This document shows, piece after piece, positions 50,053 to 63,200 of a stretch of 64,000 bases of DNA. The notes beneath the pieces are model-generated. The model saw nothing but the letters and a program-made list of their open reading frames with translations, was not told where the DNA came from and did not search any database. Source of the DNA: Leucaena leucocephala (taxonomy: Eukaryota; Streptophyta; Magnoliopsida; Fabales; Fabaceae). The stretch lies in assembly GCA_037074615.1 (NCBI GenBank), contig CM073538.1, positions 18,222,568 through 18,286,567 on the forward strand, written 5' to 3'. Every line of letters starts with the position of its first letter. Within the stretch, counting starts at the first letter, position 1. The translations under genes and the position numbers were made by a program.

Positions 50053-53000
50053 CAATCTAGAGTCCTCAACCAAAGTTAACGTGGGAGTGAGTTGTCCCTC
50101 GACTTTAAAAGTGTGGGGGGAAGTGTTCAATACGTTTGCCTTAAAACTAGCTCGGCACACCCGTTCCCCACCAATATCGGTAGGTTAGCAGAGAAAGTGA
50201 GCAATCCACGATGCTCAACAAAAGTTGAGATAGGCGGTGAGCTGTCCTTGAATTATGAAAGAGTACGGGAATGTCCCCCTCGGTTTCCTTAAACCAGCTT
50301 GAAACACTCGTGCGCCACCTTTATGCATAGGTTCAACAATGAAAGTGGCCATGTTATAGTCCCTGTTCAAAGTTGTGATGAGCGGTGACCTTCACTCAAT
50401 CCTAAGAGCGCAGCGATGGTTTGCCAGAATTGGCTGGAAACACTGGATCATTGTTCATGGCCTACGGCGATGAACTGAGCAACCACAATGCGCAATCTGG
50501 AATCCTCAACGAATGTGGGCGTGGGAGTGATCTCGCACTCGACTTTGAAACGGGAAGAAACGCTCAACGCATTCGCCTTAGAGCTAGCCTGGAAAGCTCG
50601 TTCCTGGAAAATAGCGATAAGCTAGATAAGAAGGTGAGCATTCTGCAATCCTCAACGAAAATTAGGGTGGGCTGCCGCGTGTTGTCACTCAATTATGGAG
50701 TTGGACGGGAGTGTTCTCTTCTACTTCCTTAAACTCGCTCGGAGCACGCGTTCGTCACCTCTGTGGACGAATTTAGGCATACGCAATTCCTGTTGAAGGT
50801 TGAGACGAGCGGCGAGTTTCACTCCCTCCGGCAACGCAGCGACGGTCTGCCATGATTGGCTTGAAAAGCTTGAGCAGTGCTCGTGACCTACGGGAAGGAA
50901 TTGGGCAAAGAAAATGTTCAATCTAGAGTCCTCAACCAAAGTTAACGTGGGAGTGAGTTGTCCCTCGACTTTAAAAGTGTGGGGGGAAGTGTTCAATATG
51001 TTTGCCTTAAAACTACCTCGGCACACCCGTTCCCCACCAATATCGGTAGGTTAGCAGAGAAAGTGAGCAATCCACGATCCTCAACAAAAGTTGAGATAGG
51101 CGGTGAGCTGTCCTTGAATTATGAAAGAGTACGGGAATGTCCCCTCCGTTTCCTTAAACCAGCTCGAAACACTCGTGCGCCACCTTTATGCATAGGTTCA
51201 ACAATGAAAGTGGCCATGTTATAGTCCCTGTTCAAAGTTGAGATGAGCGGTGACTTTCACTCAATCCTAAGAGCGCAGCGATGGTTTGCCAGAATTGGCT
51301 GGAAACACTGGATCATTGTTCATGGCCTACGGCGATGAACTGAGCAACCACAATGCGCAATCTAGAATCCTCAACGAATGTGGGCGTGGGAGTGATCTCG
51401 CACTCGACTTTGAAACGGGAAGAAACGCTCAACGCATTCGCCTTAGAGCTAGCCTGGAAAGCTCGTTCCTGGAAAATAGCGATAAGCTAGATAAGAAGGT
51501 GAGCATTCTGCAACCCTCAACGAAAATTGGGGTGGGCTGCCGCGTGTTGTCACTCAATTATGGAGTTGGACGGGAGTGTTCTCTTCTACTTCCTTAAACT
51601 CGCTCGGAGCACGCGTTCCTCACCTCTGTGGACGAATTTAGGCATACGCAATTCCTGTTGAAGGTTGAGACGAGCGGCGAGTTTCACTCCCTCCGGCAAC
51701 GCAGCGACAGTCTGCCATGATTGGCTTGAAAAGCTTGAGCATTGCTCGTGACCTACGGGAAGGAATTGGGCAAAGAAAATGTTCAATCTAGAGTCCTCAA
51801 CCAAAGTTAACGTGGGAGTGAGTTGTCCCTCGACTTTAAAAGTGTGGGGGGAAGTGTTCAATACGTTTGCCTTAAAACTAGCTCGGCACACCCGTTCCCC
51901 ACCAATATCGGTAGGTTAGCAGAGAAAGTGAGCAATCCACGATGCTCAACAAAAGTTGAGATAGGCGGTGAGCTGTCCTTGAATTATGAAAGAGTACGGG
52001 AATGTCCCCCTCCGTTTCCTTAAACCAGCTCGAAACACTCGTGCGCCACCTTTATGCATAGGTTCAACAATGAAAGTGGCCATGTTATAGTCCCTGTTCA
52101 AAGTTGAGATGAGCGGTGACTTTCACTCAATCCTAAGAGCGCAGCGATGGTTTGCCAGAATTGGCTGGAAACACTGGATTATTGTTCATGGCCTATGGCG
52201 ATGAACTGAGCAACCACAATACGAAATCTGGAATCCTCAACGAATGTGAGCGTGGGAGTGATCTCGCACTCGACTTTGAAATGGGAAGAAATGCTCAACG
52301 CATTCGCCTTAGAGCTAGCCTGGAAAGCTCGTTCCTGGAAAATAGCGATAAGCTAGATAAGAAGGTGAGCATTCTGCAATCCTCAACGAAAATTAGGGTG
52401 CGCTGCCGCGTGTTGTCACTCAATTATGGAGTTGGACGGGAGTGTTCTCTTCTACTTCCTTAAACTCGCTCGGAGCACGCGTTCGTCACCTCTGTGGACG
52501 AATTTAGGCATACGCAATTCCTGTTGAAGGTTGAGACGAGCGGCGAGTTTCACTCCCTCTGGCAACGCAGCGACGGTCTGCCATGATTGGCTAGAAAAGC
52601 TTGAGCATTGCTCGTGACCTACGGGAAGGAATTGGGCAAAGAAAATGTTCAATCTAGAGTCCTCAACCAAAGTTAACGTGGGAGTGAGTTGTCCCTCGAC
52701 TTTAAAAGTGTGGGGGGAAGTGTTCAATACGTTTGCCTTAAAACTAGCTCGGCACACCCGTTCCCCACCAATATCGGTAGGTTAGCAGAGAAAGTGAGCA
52801 ATCCACGATCCTCAACAAAAGTTGAGATAGGCGGTGAGCTGTCCTTGAATTGTGAAAGAGTACGGGAATGTCCCCTCCGTTTCCTTAAACCAGCTCGAAA
52901 CACTCGTGCGCCAGCTTTATGCATAGGTTCAACAATGAAAGTGGCCATGTTATAGTCCCTGTTCAAAGTTGAGATGAGTGGTGACTTTCACTCAATCCTA

Positions 53001-55245
53001 AGAGCGCAGCGATGGTGTGCCAGAATTGGCTGGAAACACTGGATCATTGTTCATGGCCTACGACGATGAACTGAGCAACCACAATGCGCAATCTAGAATC
53101 CTCAACGAATGTGGGCGTGGGAGTGATCTCGCACCCGACTTTGAAACGGGAAGAAACGCTCAACGCATTTGCCTTAGAGCTAGCCTGGAAAGCTCGTTCC
53201 TGGAAAATAGCGATAAGCTAGATAAGAAGGTGAGCATTCTGCAACCCTCAACGAAAATTGGGGTGGGCTGCCGCGTGTTGTCACTCAATTATGGAGTTGG
53301 ACGGGAGTGTTCTCTTCTACTTCCTTAAACTCGCTCAGAGCACGCGTTCGTCACCTCTGTGGACGAATTTAGGCATACGCAATTCCTGTTGAAGGTTGAG
53401 ACGAGCGGCGAGTTTCACTCCCTCCGGCAACGCAGCGACGGTCTGCCATGATTGGCTTGAAAAGGTTGAGCATTGCTCGTGACCTACGGGAAGGAATTGG
53501 GCAAAGAAAATGTTCAATCTAGAGTCCTCAACCAAAGTTAACGTGGGAGTGAGTTGTCCCTCGACTTTAAAAGTGTGGGGAGAAGTGTTCAATACGTTTG
53601 CCTTAAAACTAGCTCGGCACACCCGTTGCCCACCAATATCGGTAGGTTAGCAGAGAAAGTGAGCAATCCACGATGCTCAACAAAAGTTGAGATAGGCGGT
53701 GAGCTGTCCTTGAATTATGAAAGAGTACGGGAATGTCCCCCTCCGTTTCCTTAAACCAGCTCGAAACACTCGTGCGCCACCTTTATGCATAGGTTCAACA
53801 ATGAAAGTGGCCATGTTATAGTCCCTGTTCAAAGTTGAGATGAGCGGTGACTTTCACTCAATCCTAAGAGCGCAGCGATGGTTTGCCAGAATTGGCTGGA
53901 AACACTGGATCATTGTTCATGGCCTACGGCGATGAACTGAGCAACCACAATGCGCAATCTGGAATCCTCAACGAATGTGGGCGTGGGAGTGATCTCGCAC
54001 TCGACTTTGAAACGGGAAGAAACGCTCAACGCATTCGCCTTAGAGCTAGCCTGGAAAGCTCGTTCCTGGAAAATAGCGATAAGCTAGATAAGAAGGTGAG
54101 CATTCTGCAATCCTCAACGAAAATTAGGGTGGGCTGCCGCGTGTTTTCGCTCAATTATGGAGTTGGACGGGAGTGTTCTCTTCTACTTCCTTAAACTCGC
54201 TCGGAGCACGCGTTCGTCACCTCTGTGGATGAATTTAGGCATACACAATTCCTGTTGAAGGTTGAGACGAGCGGCGAGTTTCACTCCCTCCGGCAACGCA
54301 GCGACGGTCTGCCATGATTGGCTTGAAAAGCTTGAGCAGTGCTCGTGACCTACGGGAAGGAATAGGGCAAAGAAAATGTTCAATCTAGAGTCCTCAACCA
54401 AAGTTAACGTGGGAGTGAGTTGTCCCTCGACTTTAAAAGTGTGGGGGGAAGTGTTCAATACGTTTGCCTTAAAACTAGCTCGGCACACCCGTTCCCCACC
54501 AATATCGGTAGGTTAGCAGAGAAAGTGAGCAATCCACGATCCTCAACAAAAGTTGAGATAGGCGGTGAGCTGTCCTTGAATTATGAAAGAGTACGGGAAT
54601 ATCCCCTCCGTTTCCTTAAACCAGCTCGAAACACTCGTGCGCCACCTTTATGCATAGGTTCAACAATGAAAGTGGCCATGTTATAGTCCCTGTTCAAAGT
54701 TGAGATGAGCGGTGACTTTCACTCAATCCTAAGAGCGCAGCGATGGTTTGCCAGAATTGGCTGGAAACACCGGATCATTGTTCATGGCCTACGGCGATGA
54801 ACTGAGTAACCACAATGCGCAATCTGGAATCCTCAACGAATGTGGGCGTGGGAGTGATCTCGCACTCGACTTTGAAATGGGAAGAAATGCTCAACGCATT
54901 CGCCTTAGAGCTAGCCTGGAAAGCTCGTTCCTGGAAAATAGCGATAAGCTAGATAAGAAGGTGAGCATTCTGCAATCCTCAACGAAAATTGGGGTGGGCT
55001 GCCACGTGTTGTCACTCAATTATGGAGTTGGACGGGAGTGTTCTCTTCTACTTACTTAAACTCGTTCGGAGCACCCGTTCGTCACCTCTGTGGACGAATT
55101 TAGGCATACGCAATTCCTGTTGAAGGTTGAGACGAGCGGCGAGTTTCACTCCCTCCGGCAACACAACGACGGTCTGCCATGATTGGCTTGAAAAGCTTGA
55201 GCAGTGCTCATGACCTACGGGAAGGAATTGGGCAAAGAAAATGTT
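50053..55245. repeat. Dimeric higher-order repeat, 3 x 1,731 bp
   Basis: 866-bp monomers with CCACGATGCTCAAC (50053, 51784, 53515) alternate with 865-bp monomers with CCACGATCCTCAAC and one C fewer in the C-run (50919, 52650, 54381). Because one member is shorter, the unit is 1,731 bp. After 55245 the 865-bp type becomes the rule. Confidence 0.78.
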
Positions 55246-58200
55246 CAATCTAGAGTACTCAACCAAAGTTAACATGGGAGTGAGTTGTCCCTCGACTTTA
55301 AAAGTGTGGGGGGAATGGTTCAATACGTTTGCCTTAAAACTAGCTCGGCACACCCGTTCCCCACCAATATCGGTAGGTTAGCAGAGAAAGTGAGCAATCC
55401 ACGATCCTCAACAAAAGTTGAGATAGGCGGTGAGCTGTCCATGAATTATGAAAGAGTACGGGAATGTCCCCTCCGTTTCCTTAAACCAGCTCGAAACACT
55501 CGTGCGCCACCTTTATGCATAGGTTCAACAATGAAAGTGGCCATGTTATAGTCCCTGTTCAAAGTTGAGATGAGCGGTGACTTTCACTCAATCCTAAGAG
55601 CGCAGCGATGGTTTGCCAGAATTGGCTGGAAACACCGGATCATTGTTCATGGCCTACGGCGATGAACTGAGCAACCACAATGCGCAATCTGGAATCCTCA
55701 ACGAATGTGGGCGTGGGAGTGATCTCGCACTCGACTTTGAAACGGGAAGAAACGCTCAACGCATTCGCCTTAGAGCTAGCCTAGAAAGCTCGTTCCTGGA
55801 AAATAGCGATAAGCTAGATAAGAAGGTGAGCATTCTGCAATCCTCAACGAAAATTGGGGTGGGCTGCCACGTGTTGTCACTCAATTATGGAGTTGGACGG
55901 GAGTGTTCTCTTCTACTTACTTAAACTCATTCGGAGCACGCGTTCGTCACCTCTGTGGACGAATTTAGGCATACGCAATTCCTGTTGAAGGTTGAGACGA
56001 GCGGCGAGTTTCACTCCCTCCGGCAACACAGCGACGGTCTGCCATGATTGGCTTGAAAAGCTTGAGCAGTGCTCATGACCTACGGGAAGGAATTGGGCAA
56101 AGAAAATGTTCAATCTAGAGTCCTCAACCAAAGTTAACGTGGGAGTGAGTTGTCCCTCGACTTTAAAAGTGTGGGGGGAATGGTTCAATACGTTTGCCTT
56201 AAAACTAGCTCGGCACACCCGTTCCCCACCAATATCGGTAGGTTAGCAGAGAAAGTGAGCAATCCACGATCCTCAACAAAAGTTGAGATACGCGGTGAGC
56301 TGTCCTTGAATTATGAAAGAGTACGGGAATGTCCCCTCCGTTTCCTTAAACCAGCTCGAAACACTCGTGCGCCAGCTTTATGCATAGGTTCAACAATGAA
56401 AGTGGCCATGTTATAGTCCCTGTTCAAAGTTGAGATGAGCGGTGACTTTCACTCAATCCTCAGAGCGCAGCGATGGTTTGCCAGAATTGGCTGGAAACAC
56501 TGGATCATTGTTCATGGCCTACGGCGATGAACTGAGCAACCACAATGCGCAATCTAGAATCCTCAACGAATGTGGGCGTGGGAGTGATCTCGCACTCGAC
56601 TTTGAAACGGGAAGAAACGCTCAACGCATTCGCCTTAGAGCTAGCCTGGAAAGCTCGTTCCTGGAAAATAGCGATAAGCTAGATAAGAAGGTGAGCATTC
56701 TGCAACCCTCAACGAAAATTGGGGTGGGCTGCCGCGTGTTGTCACTCAATTATGGAGTTGGACGGGAGTGTTCTCTTCTACTTCCTTAAACTCGCTCGGA
56801 GCACGCGTTCGTCACCTCTGTGGACGAATTTAGGCATACGCAATTCCTGTTGAAGGTTGAGACGAGCGGCGAGTTTCACTCCCTCCGGCAACGCAGCGAC
56901 GGTCTGCCATTATTGGCTTGAAAAGCTTGAGCATTGCTCATGACCTACGGGAAGGAATTGGGCAAAGAAAATGTTCAATCTAGAGTCCTCAACCAAAGTT
57001 AACGTGGGAGTGAGTTGTCCCTCGACTTTAAAAGTGTGGGGGGAAGTGTTCAATACGTTTGCCTTAAAACTAGCTCGGCACACCCGTTCCCCACCAATAT
57101 CGGTAGGTTAGCAGAGAAAGTGAGCATTCCACGATCCTTAACAAAAGTTGAGATAGGCGGTGAGCTATCCTTGAATTATGAAAGAGTACGGGAATGTCCC
57201 CTCCGTTTCCTTAAACCAGCTCGAAACACTCGTGCGCCACCTTTATGCAAAGGGTCAACAATGAAAGTGGCCATGTTATAGTCCCTGTTCAAAGTTGAGA
57301 TGAGCGGTGACTTTCACTCAATCCTAAGAGCGCAGCGATGGTCTGCCAGAATTGCCTGGAAACACTGGATTATTGTTCATGGCCTACGGCGATGAACTGA
57401 GCAACCACAATGCGCAATCTGGAATCCTCAACGAATGTGAGCGTGGGAGTGATCTCGCACTCGACTTTGCAACGGGAAGAAACGCTCAACGCATTCGCCT
57501 TAGAGCTAGCCTGGAAAGCTCGTTCCTGGAAAATAGCGATAAGCTAGATAAGAAGGTGAGCATTCTGCAATCCTCAACGAAAATTGGGGTGGGCTGCCGC
57601 GTGTTGTCACTCAATTATGGAGTTGGACGGGAGTGTTCTCTTCTACTTCCTTAAACTCGCTCGGAGCACGCGTTCGTCACCTCTGTGGACGAATTTAGGC
57701 ATACGCAATTCCTGTTGAAGGTTGAGACGAGCGGCGAGTTTCACTCCCTCCGGCAACGCAGCGACGGTCTGCCATGATTGGCTTGAAAAGCTTGAGCATT
57801 GCTCGTGACCTACGGGAAGGAGTTGGGCAAAGAAAATGTTCAATCTAGAGTCCTCAACCAAAGTTAACATGGGAGTGAGTTGTCCCTCGACTTTAAAAGT
57901 GTGGGGGGAAGTGTTCAATACGTTTGCCTTAAAACTAGCTCGGCACACCCGTTGCCCACCAATATCGGTAGGTTAGAGAGAAAGTGAGCAATCCACGATC
58001 CTCAACAAAAGTTGAGATAGGCGGTGAGCTGTCCTTGAATTATGAAAGAGTACGGGAATGTCCCCTCCATTTCCTTAAACCAGCTCGAAACACTCGTGCG
58101 CCACCTTTATGCAAAGGGTCAACAATGAAAGTGGCAATGTTATAGTGCCTGTTCAAAGTTGAGATGAGCGGTGACTTTCACTCAATCCTAAGAGCGCAGC

Positions 58201-58704
58201 GATGGTCTGCCAGAATTGGCTGGAAACACTGGATCATTGTTCATGGCCTACGGCGATGAACTGAGCAACCACAATGCGCAATCTAGAATCCTCAACGAAT
58301 GTGGGCGTGGGAGTGATCTCGCACTCGACTTTGCAACGGGAAGAAACGCTCAACACATTCGCCTTAGAGCTAGCCTGGAAAGCTCATTCCTGGAAAATAG
58401 CGATAAGCTAGATAAGAAGGTGAGCATTCTGCAACCCTCAACAAAAAATGGGGTGGGCTGCTGCGTGTTGTCACTCAATTATGGAGTTGGACGGGAGTGT
58501 TCTCTTCTACATCCTTAAACTCGCTCGGAGAACGCGTTCGTCACCTCTGTGGACGAATTTAGGCATACGCAATTCCTGTTGAAGGTTGAGACGAGGGGCG
58601 AGTTTCACTCCCTCTGGCAACGCAGCGACGGTCTGCCATGATTGTCTTGAAAAGCTTGAGCAGTGCTCGTGACCTACGGGAAGGAATTGGGCAAAGAAAA
58701 TGTT

Positions 58705-59367
58705 CAATCTAGAGTCCTCAACCAAAGTTAACGTGGGAGTGAGTTGTCCCTCGACTTTAAAAGTGTGGGGGGAAGTGTTCAATACGTTTGCCTTAAAACT
58801 AGCTCGGCACACCCGTTCCCCACCAATATCGGTAGGTTAGCAGAGAAAGTGAGCAATCCACGATGCTCAACTCCATAATTGGCTGGAAACACTGGATCAT
58901 TGTTCATGGCCTACGGCGATGAACTGAGCAACCACAATCCGCAATCTAGAATCCTCAACGAATGTGGGCATGGGAGTGATCTCGCACTCGACTTTGCAAC
59001 GGGAAGAAACGCTCAACACATTCGCCTTAGAGCTAGCCTGGAAAGCTCGTTCCTGGAAAATAGCGATAAGCTAGATAAGAAGGTGAGCATTCTGCAACCC
59101 TCAACGAAAATTGGGGTGGGCTGCTGCGTGTTGTCACTCAATTATGGAGTTGGACGGGAGTGTTCTCTTCTACATCCTTAAACTCGCTCGGAGAACGTGT
59201 TCGTCACCTCTGTGGACGAATTTAGGCATACGCAATTCCTGTTGAAGGTTGAGACGAGGGGCGAGTTTCACTCCCTCCGGCAACGCAGCGACGGTCTGCC
59301 ATGATTGTCTTGAAAAGCTTGAGCAGTGCTCGTGACCTACGGGAAGGAATTGGGCAAAGAAAATGTT
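58705..59367. repeat. Aberrant 663-bp monomer with rearranged junction
   Basis: Satellite sequence runs normally to GATGCTCAAC (ending 58871), continues with TCCAT, then resumes at AATTGGCTGG (58877). Relative to a normal copy, 208 bp are missing and 5 bp are added. The flanking copies (58212-58870 and 58877-59534) share private variants such as CTACATCCTTAAAC, GACGAGGGGCGAG, ATGATTGTCTTG and CAACACATTCG, so the event also reads as a 663-bp tandem duplication. The junction is discussed in the findings. Confidence 0.85.
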
Positions 59368-60233
59368 CAATCTAGAGTCCTCAACCAAAGTTAACGTGGG
59401 AGTGAGTTGTCCCTCGACTTTAAAAGTGTGGGGGGAAGTGTTCAATACGTTTGCCTTAAAACTAGCTCGGCACACCCGTTCCCCACCAATATCGGTAGGT
59501 TAGCAGAGAAAGTGAGCAATCCACGATGCTCAACAAAAGTTGAGATAGGCGGTGAGCTGTCCTTGAATTATGAAAGAGTACGGGAATGTCCCCCTCGGTT
59601 TCCTTAAACTAGCTCGAAACACTCGTGCGCCACCTTTATGCATAGGTTCAACTATGAAAGTGGCCATGTTATAGTCCCTGTTCAAAGTTGAGATGAGCGG
59701 TGACTTTCACTCAATCCTAAGAGCGCAGCGATGGTCTGCCAGAATTGGCTGGAAACACTGGATCATTGTTCATGGCCTACGGCGATGAACTGAGCAACCA
59801 CAATGCGCAATCTAGAATCCTTAACGAATGTGGGCGTGGGAGTGATCTCGCACTCGACTTTGCAACGGGAAGAAACGCTCAACGCATTCGCCTTAGAGCT
59901 AGCCTAGAAAGCTCGTTCCTGGAAAATAGCGATAAGCTAGATAAGAAGGTGAGCATTCTGCAACCCTCAACGAAAATTGGGGTGGGCTGCTGCGTGTTGT
60001 CACTCAATTATGGAGTTGGACGGGAGTGTTCTCTTCTACTTCCTTAAACTCGCTTGGAGAACGCGTTCGTCACCTCTGTGGACGAATTTAGGCATACGCA
60101 ATTCCTGTTGAAGGTTGAGACGAGCGGCGAGTTTCACTCCCTCCGGCAACGCAGCGACAGTCTGCCATGATTGGCTTGAAAAGCTTGAGCAGTGCTCGTG
60201 ACCTACGGGAAGGGATTGGGCAAAGAAAATGTT

Positions 60234-63200
60234 CAATCTAGAGTCCTCAACCAAAGTTAACGTGGGAGTGAGTTGTCCCTCGACTTTAAAAGTGTGGGGG
60301 GAAGTGTTCAATACGTTTGCCTTAAAACTAGCTCGGCACACCCGTTCCCCACCAATATCGGTAGGTTAGTAGAGAAAGTGAGCAATCCACGATCCTCAAC
60401 AAAAGTTGAGATAGGCGGCGAGCTGTCCTTGAATTATGAAAGAGTACGGGAATGTCCCCTCCGTTTCCTTAAACCAGCTCGAAACACTCGTGCGCCACCT
60501 TTATGCATAGGTTCAACAATGAAAGTGGCCATGTTATAGTCCCTGTTCAAAGTTGAGATGAGCGGTGACTTTCACTCAATCCTAAGAGCGCAGCGATGGT
60601 CTGCCAGAATTGGCTGGAAACACCGGATCATTGTTCATGGCCTACGGCGATGAACTGAGCAACCACAATGCGCAATCTAGAATCCTCAACGAATGTGGGC
60701 GTGGGAGTGATCTCGCACTCGACTTTGAAACGGGAAGAAACGCTCAACGCATTCGCCTTAGAGCTAGCCTGGAAAGCTCGTTCCTGGAAAATAGCGATAA
60801 GCTCGATAAGAAGGTGAGCATTCTGCAACCCTCAACGAAAATTGGGGTGGGCTGCTGCGTGTTGTCACACAATTATGGAGTTGGACGGGAGTGTTCTCTT
60901 CTACTTCCTTAAACTCGCTCGGAGAACGCGTTCGTCACCTCTGTGGACGAATTTAGGCATACGCAATTCCTGTTGAAGGTTGAGATGAGCGGCGAGTTTC
61001 ACTCCCTCCGGCAACGCAGCGACGGTCTGCCATGATTGGCTTGAAAAGCTTGAGCAGTGCTCGTGACCTACGGGAAGGGATTGGGCAAAGAAAATGTTCA
61101 ATCTAGAGTCCTCAACCAAAGTTAACGTGGGAGTGAGTTGTCCCTCGACTTTAAAAGTGTGGGGGGAAGTGTTCAATACGTTTGCCTTAAAACTAGCTCG
61201 GCACACCCGTTCCCCACCAATATCGGTAGGTTAGTAGAGAAAGTGAGCAATCCACGATCCTCAACAAAAGTTGAGATAGGCGGCGAGCTGTCCTTGAATT
61301 ATGAAAGAGTACGGGAATGTCCCCTCCGTTTCCTTAAACCAGCTCGAAACACTCGTGCGCCACCTTTATGCATAGGTTCAACAATGAAAGTGGCCATGTT
61401 ATAGTCCCTGTTCAAAGTTGAGATGAGCGGTGACTTTCACTCAATCCTAAGAGCGCAGCGATGGTCTGCCAGAATTGGCTGGAAACACCGGATCATTGTT
61501 CATGGCCTACGGCGATGAACTGAGCAACCACAATGCGCAATCTAGAATCCTCAACGAATGTGGGCGTGGGAGTGATCTCGCACTCGACTTTGAAACGGGA
61601 AGAAACGCTCAACGCATTCGCCTTAGAGCTAGCCTGGAAAGCTCGTTCCTGGAAAATAGCGATAAGCTCGATAAGAAGGTGAGCATTCTGCAACCCTCAA
61701 CGAAAATTGGGGTGGGCTGCTGCGTGTTGTCACACAATTATGGAGTTGGACAGGAGTGTTCTCTTCTACTTCCTTAAACTCGCTCGGAGAACGCGTTCGT
61801 CACCTCTGTGGACGAATTTAGGCATACGCAATTCCTGTTGAAGGTTGAGATGAGCGGCGAGTTTCACTCCCTCCGGCAACGCAGCGACGGTCTGCCATGA
61901 TTGGCTTGAAAAGCTTGAGCAGTGCTCGTGACCTACGGGAAGGGATTGGGCAAAGAAAATGTTCAATCTAGAGTCCTCAACCAAAGTTAACGTGGGAGTG
62001 AGTTGTCCCTCGACTTTAAAAGTGTGGGGGGAAGTGTTCAATACGTTTGCCTTAAAACTAGCTCGGCACACCCGTTCCCCACCAATATCGGTAGGTTAGT
62101 AGAGAAAGTGAGCAATCCACGATCCTCAACAAAAGTTGAGATAGGCGGCGAGCTGTCCTTGAATTATGAAAGAGTACGGGAATGTCCCCTCCGTTTCCTT
62201 AAACCAGCTCGAAACACTCGTGCGCCACCTTTATGCATAGGTTCAACAATGAAAGTGGCCATGTTATAGTCCCTGTTCAAAGTTGAGATGAGCGGTGACT
62301 TTCACTCAATCCTAAGAGCGCAGCGATGGTCTGCCAGAATTGGCTGGAAACACCGGATCATTGTTCATGGCCTACGGCGATGAACTGAGCAACCACAATG
62401 CGCAATCTAGAATCCTCAACGAATGTGGGCGTGGGAGTGATCTCGCACTCGACTTTGAAACGGGAAGAAACGCTCAACGCATTCGCCTTAGAGCTAGCCT
62501 GGAAAGCTCGTTCCTGGAAAATAGCGATAAGCTCGATAAGAAGGTGAGCATTCTGCAACCCTCAACGAAAATTGGGGTGGGCTGCTGCGTGTTGTCACAC
62601 AATTATGGAGTTGGACGGGAGTGTTCTCTTCTACTTCCTTAAACTCGCTCGGAGAACGCGTTCGTCACCTCTGTGGACGAATTTAGGCATACGCAATTCC
62701 TGTTGAAGGTTGAGATGAGCGGCGAGTTTCACTCCCTCCGGCAACGCAGCGACGGTCTGCCATGATTGGCTTGAAAAGCTTGAGCAGTGCTCGTGACCTA
62801 CGGGAAGGGATTGGGCAAAGAAAATGTTCAATCTAGAGTCCTCAACCAAAGTTAACGTGGGAGTGAGTTGTCCCTCGACTTTAAAAGTGTGGGGGGAAGT
62901 GTTCAATACGTTTGCCTTAAAACTAGCTCGGCACACCCGTTCCCCACCAATATCGGTAGGTTAGTAGAGAAAGTGAGCAATCCACGATCCTCAACAAAAG
63001 TTGAGATAGGCGGCGAGCTGTCCTTGAATTATGAAAGAGTACGGGAATGTCCCCTCCGTTTCCTTAAACCAGCTCGAAACACTCGTGCGCCACCTTTATG
63101 CATAGGTTCAACAATGAAAGTGGCCATGTTATAGTCCCTGTTCAAAGTTGAGATGAGCGGTGACTTTCACTCAATCCTAAGAGCGCAGCGATGGTCTGCC

